Part shown: in pieces, positions 59,887 to 64,000 of the stretch
How the letters are laid out: each line of letters opens with the position of its first letter
How positions within the stretch are numbered: the first letter of the stretch is position 1
DNA from: Lepas anatifera
Lineage: Eukaryota; Arthropoda; Thecostraca; Lepadidae
Assembly: GCA_034440635.1 (NCBI GenBank)
Contig: JAOTON010001592.1
Span: 170,001-234,000 of the forward strand
Direction of reading: 5' to 3'
Length of the DNA: 64,000 nucleotides
Translations under genes and position numbers: made by a program
Notes under the pieces: generated by a model
What the model saw: only the letters and a program-made list of their open reading frames with translations
What the model was told of the DNA's origin: nothing
Database searches by the model: none

Positions 59887-60894
59887 AATGGGATCATTAA
59901 TTTGGAAGTAGTTGCCCAGCCTTAGGAGTAATCCTTCTTTAAGGGCATCCAGTAATCTTTAAGGGCATAATCAATAGTTTAAAAAATATTTCAATTGATA
60001 ACTAAATTCGATAAAGAATAATTTTTTCCACAGCTAAAGCATTTTCCCCCTTCCATTTTCTCACATTTGCATGAAAGCATGACAAAATTTGGAATATTTT
60101 CACCCCTAGTTTTCACAAGACCCAAGCGAAGAAAGATTCCCGTACGCTTTTGTGACATCACATCACTGACTAGCATTTGTTCTTATGGGGAGGGGGCTGG
60201 TATGATTTTCTTTTGAATGGTGGACCCTTTGAACAGTGGACCTTTTGACATAGACCCGATTTGCCGGCCTTTGGCGATCAAAACATAGCAGAGGAAATGC
60301 AAAAAACTACATACGGGGAAATTTTATTTCGAGTTCTAGGATTGTTTTTTGTAACTAAAACTAGGTTTAGATTACAAATTTAGAAAATAAATTTAAATTT
60401 AGCTTTAGAAAGGCGCCTGTTGCCTGATTTTTATTCACTTCCAGGAACTTTGACTTTACATCTATTAAAAATTTCCTTTGTTTGGTATCTTTTTAACCAT
60501 ATTTCTCTAGAGGACAAACATGACGCTTTTGAGACAATTCAGCTTTTACAGCGCAACTTTAACTAATGATTGTCGTTCCTTTTCCTTATTTTTCTTCTTC
60601 CCTCGGTGATTGCCTGTACCGACCGCTGCCCCAAGTACTGGTTCCTGCCCCAAGAGCCCCCCATCTGCCCCGAGATCGACCAAAAGCTGCCCCAAATCGG
60701 TAAGTCTGCCCCGAGGCTGCCCCAACGAGATCTCGTTGAAATCTGCCACGTTCTGCAGACTGGGGAATGGGTGCATTTTTTCCCTGGTATGTGGCAGATT
60801 GGTGCGAATTTTTGGAGGCTGGTGGTGCGAGACTTTTAGATGCCTGGTGCGATTCGTCTGGCCTGCTGCCATACTTTGCAGACTGGCAAATAAT

Positions 60895-61142
60895 TCAAAA
60901 TGGGAAGCATTTCTTCTTTAAACTAACTAAATGTGTATTGTCATGCACTGTGAGTACAGTTTGAGTTCAAACTGCAATCCAATTTAAGAGTGGCTTGGAT
61001 GAGAATAGGCTCATCTCAGGTACCTTATTCCTGATAACGTCAGAGCCAAGAACAATTAAAAGCCTCAGGCAATGGCGCCCGGGCAAGTTCAATGGTGGAG
61101 CCGGGTTGCAGGCCTTGCCTGTTCCATACCCCAACCCTGCCC
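60895..61142. other. Short unique spacer
   Basis: No gene or repeat structure is recognised between MITE A copy 2 and the second foldback element. Confidence 0.5.
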
Positions 61143-64000
61143 GGTATAACTAGGGCAGACGTCTCAGCTTTGCCAGATAGAAACGTGGGATTCATCACTG
61201 GAAGAGAAAATTCCCAAGACCCAGAAATTTCCCCAGTTTCCCAGGTTTTCCCCCTGAGAAAGGGAATTCAGGGAAGGGATTTAGGCCCATAGGCAGATTC
61301 AGGAGGGGAAGTTGAGGTACACTACAGAGCAAGGGATTCCTGGCATAGGCATATCCAGGGAAGGGGATTTAGGCAATGGGCGGATCCAGGGAAGGGAAGT
61401 AGACAGGATCCGACAAAATAGACATGTGTTTCATAGGCGGATTCTGGTGAGAGAGACAGTGAAGGTGCACTTCATAGCAAGGGATTCCTGGCATAGGCTT
61501 ATCCAGGGAAGGGGATTAAGGCCATGGGCGGATCCAGGGAAGGGGAAGAAGACAGAACCCTGTAAAGAAATAATACATACCATGGGGGCCATTAAGCCAG
61601 TCTGCAGAACGTGGCAGATTTCGACGAGATCTCGTTGGGGCAGTCTCGGGGCAGACCTACCGATTTGGGGCAGCTTTTGGTCGATCTTGGGGCAGATGGG
61701 GGCTCTTGGGGCAGGAACTAGTACTTGGGGCAGCGGTAGGTACGGGTAATCACCGAGGGAAGAAGGAAAATAATGAAAAGAAACGACAATCATCAGTTAA
61801 AGTTGCGCTGTAAAAGCTGAATTGTCTCAAAAGCGTCATATTTGTCATCTAGAGAAATATGGTTAAAAAGATACCAAACAAAGGAAATTTTTAATAGATG
61901 TAAAGTCAAAGTTCCTGGAAGTGAATAAAAATCAGGCAACAGGTGCCTTTCTAAAAGCTAAATTTAAATTTATTTTCTAAATTTGTAATCTAAACCTAGT
62001 TTTAGTTACAAAAAGCAATCTTAGAACTCGAAATAAAATTTCCCTGTATGTAGTTTTATGCATTTCCTCTGCTATGTTTTGATCGCCAAAGGCCGGCAAA
62101 TCGGGTCTATGTCAAAAGGTCCACTGTTCAAAGGGTCCACCGTTCAAAAGAAAATCATGCCAGCCCCTCCCCTAAGAACGAATGCTAGTCAGTGATGTGA
62201 CGTCACAAGAGCGTACGGGAATCTTTCTTCGCTTGGGTCTTATGAAAACCAGGGGTGAAAATATTCCAAATTTTGTCATGCTTTCATGCAAATGTGAGAA
62301 AATTGAACTGGAAAAATGCTTTAGCTGTGGCAAAAATTTTTCTTTATCGAATTTACTTCTCAATTGAAATATTTTTTAAAGTATTGATTATACGGCGTGA
62401 AAGCAGTGGCAAATGACGTCTTTAAGGTAAAATACTTCGCTTGTGAATATACCTTTGAATAAAAGTATTCTTGAAGTCGTGCATCATGAATACAAGATAG
62501 CTGCTGCTGTGCGTGGAGGGTCGTGAGTGCATTGTCATCGTCGAGCTTGATGCACGGTTTTCTTTCATTTCTGGGTGTTTCGTTTAAAATGGAGTAGATA
62601 AACATGTATCGGTAAAAATACCCCCCGTTGGAGGAGTCTGCCCCAGCATCCAAATTTCTGCCCCAATTGGGGCAGGCTTTGGGCTGCCCCAAGCGCCTCG
62701 TCGACCCGCCTGTCACGTTCTGCAGACTGGTGATTAAGGAATGAATTCCTGGCATAGGCGGATTCAGAGAAGGGGATTTTGGCCATGGGCTGATCCAGGA
62801 AAGGGGAAGAAGACAGGACCCTGTAAAGAACGCTTACATATCATATGCGGATTTAAGGCGGTTGTGGTGCACTACAGAGCAATGAATTCCTGGAATAGGC
62901 GGAAACAGAGAGGGATTTAGGCCATGGGCGGATCCAGGGAAGGGAAGTAGACGGGACCTGACAAAATAGGCATGCATTTCATCGGCAGATTTGGGTAGGA
63001 GAAATAGTGAAGGTGCACTTCATAGCAAAGGATTCCTGGCATAGGTGTATCCGGGGAAGGGGATTAAGGCCATGGGCGAATCCAGGGAAGGGAAGTAGAG
63101 GGGACCCAAAAATATAAGGCATTTGTTTCACAGGCGTATTCAAGAGAGTTGCAGTGCATTACAGAGCAAGGAAGTCCTGGCATAGGCGCATCCAGGGCAG
63201 GGGATCTAGGCCATGGGCAAATCCAAGAAAGAGAAACAGATGGGACACTGTAATATAAAGTATATGAGTCATAGGCACATTCCGGGGAATCTGCTGCGGT
63301 ACACCACAGAGCACGGGATTCCCGGTATGGGCGTGTCCAGAGGAAATATGTTAGGCCATAGGCGAATCCAGGGAAGAGAAGCAGACAGGACAGTGTAAAA
63401 CAGGATCCGCCCGTGGCCTAAATCCCCTTCCCTGGATGCACATATGCCAGGAATCCCTTACCCTGTAGTGCATTGCAACCCTCCTGAAGCTGCCTGTGAC
63501 ACATATTCTTTATTTTACAGGGTCCTGCCTACTTCCCCTTCCCTGGATCCAGCCATGGCCTAAATCCCTATCTCTAGATCCCCCTATGCCAGGAATCCCC
63601 TGCCCTGTAGTGCACTTTAGCATTATCTACTCCTCAATCCCCCTGATACATATACTGTGTTTTACAGGGTCCCTCTTCCAATTTCCTGGATCCGCCTATG
63701 GCCTAAATCCCTACCCTGGAAGTGCCTATGCCAGGAATTCCTTACTCTGTAGTGCACCAAATCCCTCCTGAATCCGCCTATGACAAGTGTGCTTAGTTTT
63801 ACAGGGTCCCATCTCCTTCCCTTCCCTTGATCCACCCTTGGCCTAAATCCCCTACCCTGGATGCGCCTATTCCAGGAATCCCTTGCTCTGTAGAGCACTG
63901 GTACTGTCCTGAATCCGCCTATGATTGGAATGCTTTGTTTTACAGGGACCCACCTAAATCCCTCCCCTGGATCTGCCCATGGCCTAAATCCCTACCTTGG
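61143..64000. mobile_element. Foldback-like element, copy 2 (runs off the window)
   Basis: Starts GGTATAACTAGGGCAGACG exactly as copy 1 and follows it through GAAATTTCCCCAG, the unit array, the unoccupied site of the hAT element (about 63089) and the orientation switch at about 63402. Reverse-orientation units continue to the window edge. It is interrupted by MITE B (61597-62730). The left arm has fewer units than copy 1, so array length varies between copies. Confidence 0.85.
61597..62730. mobile_element. MITE B, complete 1,134-bp copy
   Basis: The ends are CCAGTCTGCAGAACGTGGCA and the inverse of CCAGTCTGCAGAACGTGACA. The flanks CCATTAAG (61589-61596) and TGATTAAG (62731-62738) match at 6 of 8. 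Both ends have clusters of TTGGGGCAG (left) and its inverse (right). No transposase frame. Confidence 0.85.

Larger units (their letters stand above)
55127..59966 (-). mobile_element. 5'-truncated CR1/Jockey-type LINE with long 3' region
   Basis: The limits come from the break in MITE B. On the minus strand the 5' end (59966) starts in the linker before the RT domain, so the endonuclease is missing; 5' truncation is typical of LINE insertion. After the coding end (57831), about 2.7 kb of non-coding sequence follows. It includes roughly 420-bp tandem repeats (56160-57330) and an AAAATAAAATAAAAT tract (about 55435-55480). Some of that could be a separate insertion. The TSD is very short or absent. 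Confidence 0.75.
54780..60763. mobile_element. MITE B copy inside MITE A, split by a LINE
   Basis: The ends are CCAGTCTGCAGAACGTGGCA and its inverse. The flanks are an exact 8-bp TSD, GGAATGGG (54772-54779 and 60764-60771), inside MITE A. B sequence is 54780-55126 and about 59967-60763. Together they align in reverse with the uninterrupted copy at 61597-62730, breaking at GCCGTAT|AATCAATA, where the LINE entered. Subterminal zones repeat TTGGGGCAG. Confidence 0.92.
54545..60886. mobile_element. MITE A copy 2, split by nested elements
   Basis: The left end CCAGTGTGCAAAATATGGCA and the right end (inverse of CCAGTCTGCAAAGTATGGCA) are the termini of the family complete at 31826-32159. The flanks are an exact 8-bp TSD, CAAATAAT (54537-54544 and 60887-60894), over 6.3 kb apart. 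Family A sequence is only 54545-54779 and 60764-60886; the middle is MITE B plus a LINE. Confidence 0.93.

Overview
The window is eukaryotic and looks like an invertebrate animal genome. Coding exons use GT-AG introns, non-LTR retrotransposons and hAT-type DNA transposons are abundant, and two loci encode typical metazoan proteins: a multi-kringle/thrombospondin/Ig membrane protein and a C2H2 zinc-finger protein. An arthropod, perhaps a crustacean, is my guess, but nothing here proves it. There are no bacterial operons, CRISPR arrays or rRNA genes.

Three host-like genes are supported. (1) Plus strand, 2497-11287: a large type I membrane protein with signal peptide, four kringles in two pairs, beta-rich modules, one TSP1 repeat, two Ig domains, a transmembrane helix and a short acidic tail. 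It has one 3.3 kb intron and four single-base frame breaks, three of them in homopolymers. (2) Minus strand, 17748-16477: an 11-finger C2H2 protein in one exon. (3) Minus strand, 50859-46134: a gene of the ISXO2/Merlin transposase family with apparently altered catalytic positions. Its main exon and last exon are separated by an intron filled with about 2.6 kb of minisatellite.

Most of the rest is nested transposable elements, many of which can be delimited by inverted ends and target-site duplications (TSDs). From left to right: a small hAT MITE (617-911); a MITE in the intron of gene 1 (8790-9068); a TTAA-flanked MITE (11806-12398); an 11 kb foldback-like element (19167-30217, 7-bp TSD) made of two opposed arrays and carrying two further hAT elements (21272-23118 and 24987-29581); a hAT MITE (31826-32159); an 8.8 kb hAT-like element (33044-41865) holding a dead L1/Tx1-type LINE, itself split by a second TTAA MITE, and a long-TIR element (36842-41119); hAT elements at 43369-43787 and 44446-46078; a three-level nest (54545-60886) in which MITE A is split by MITE B, which is split by a 5'-truncated LINE; and a second copy of the foldback element starting at 61143, which runs off the end and is itself interrupted by MITE B (61597-62730).

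A recurring theme is that tandem arrays in several places are built from units resembling transposon termini (CAGGGGCGG- or CATAGGCGGATCCAG-like motifs), as if element ends had been amplified. The boundaries above were read by eye from exact or near-exact TSDs. Family assignments rest on TSD length, terminal bases and remembered protein motifs, not on database searches.
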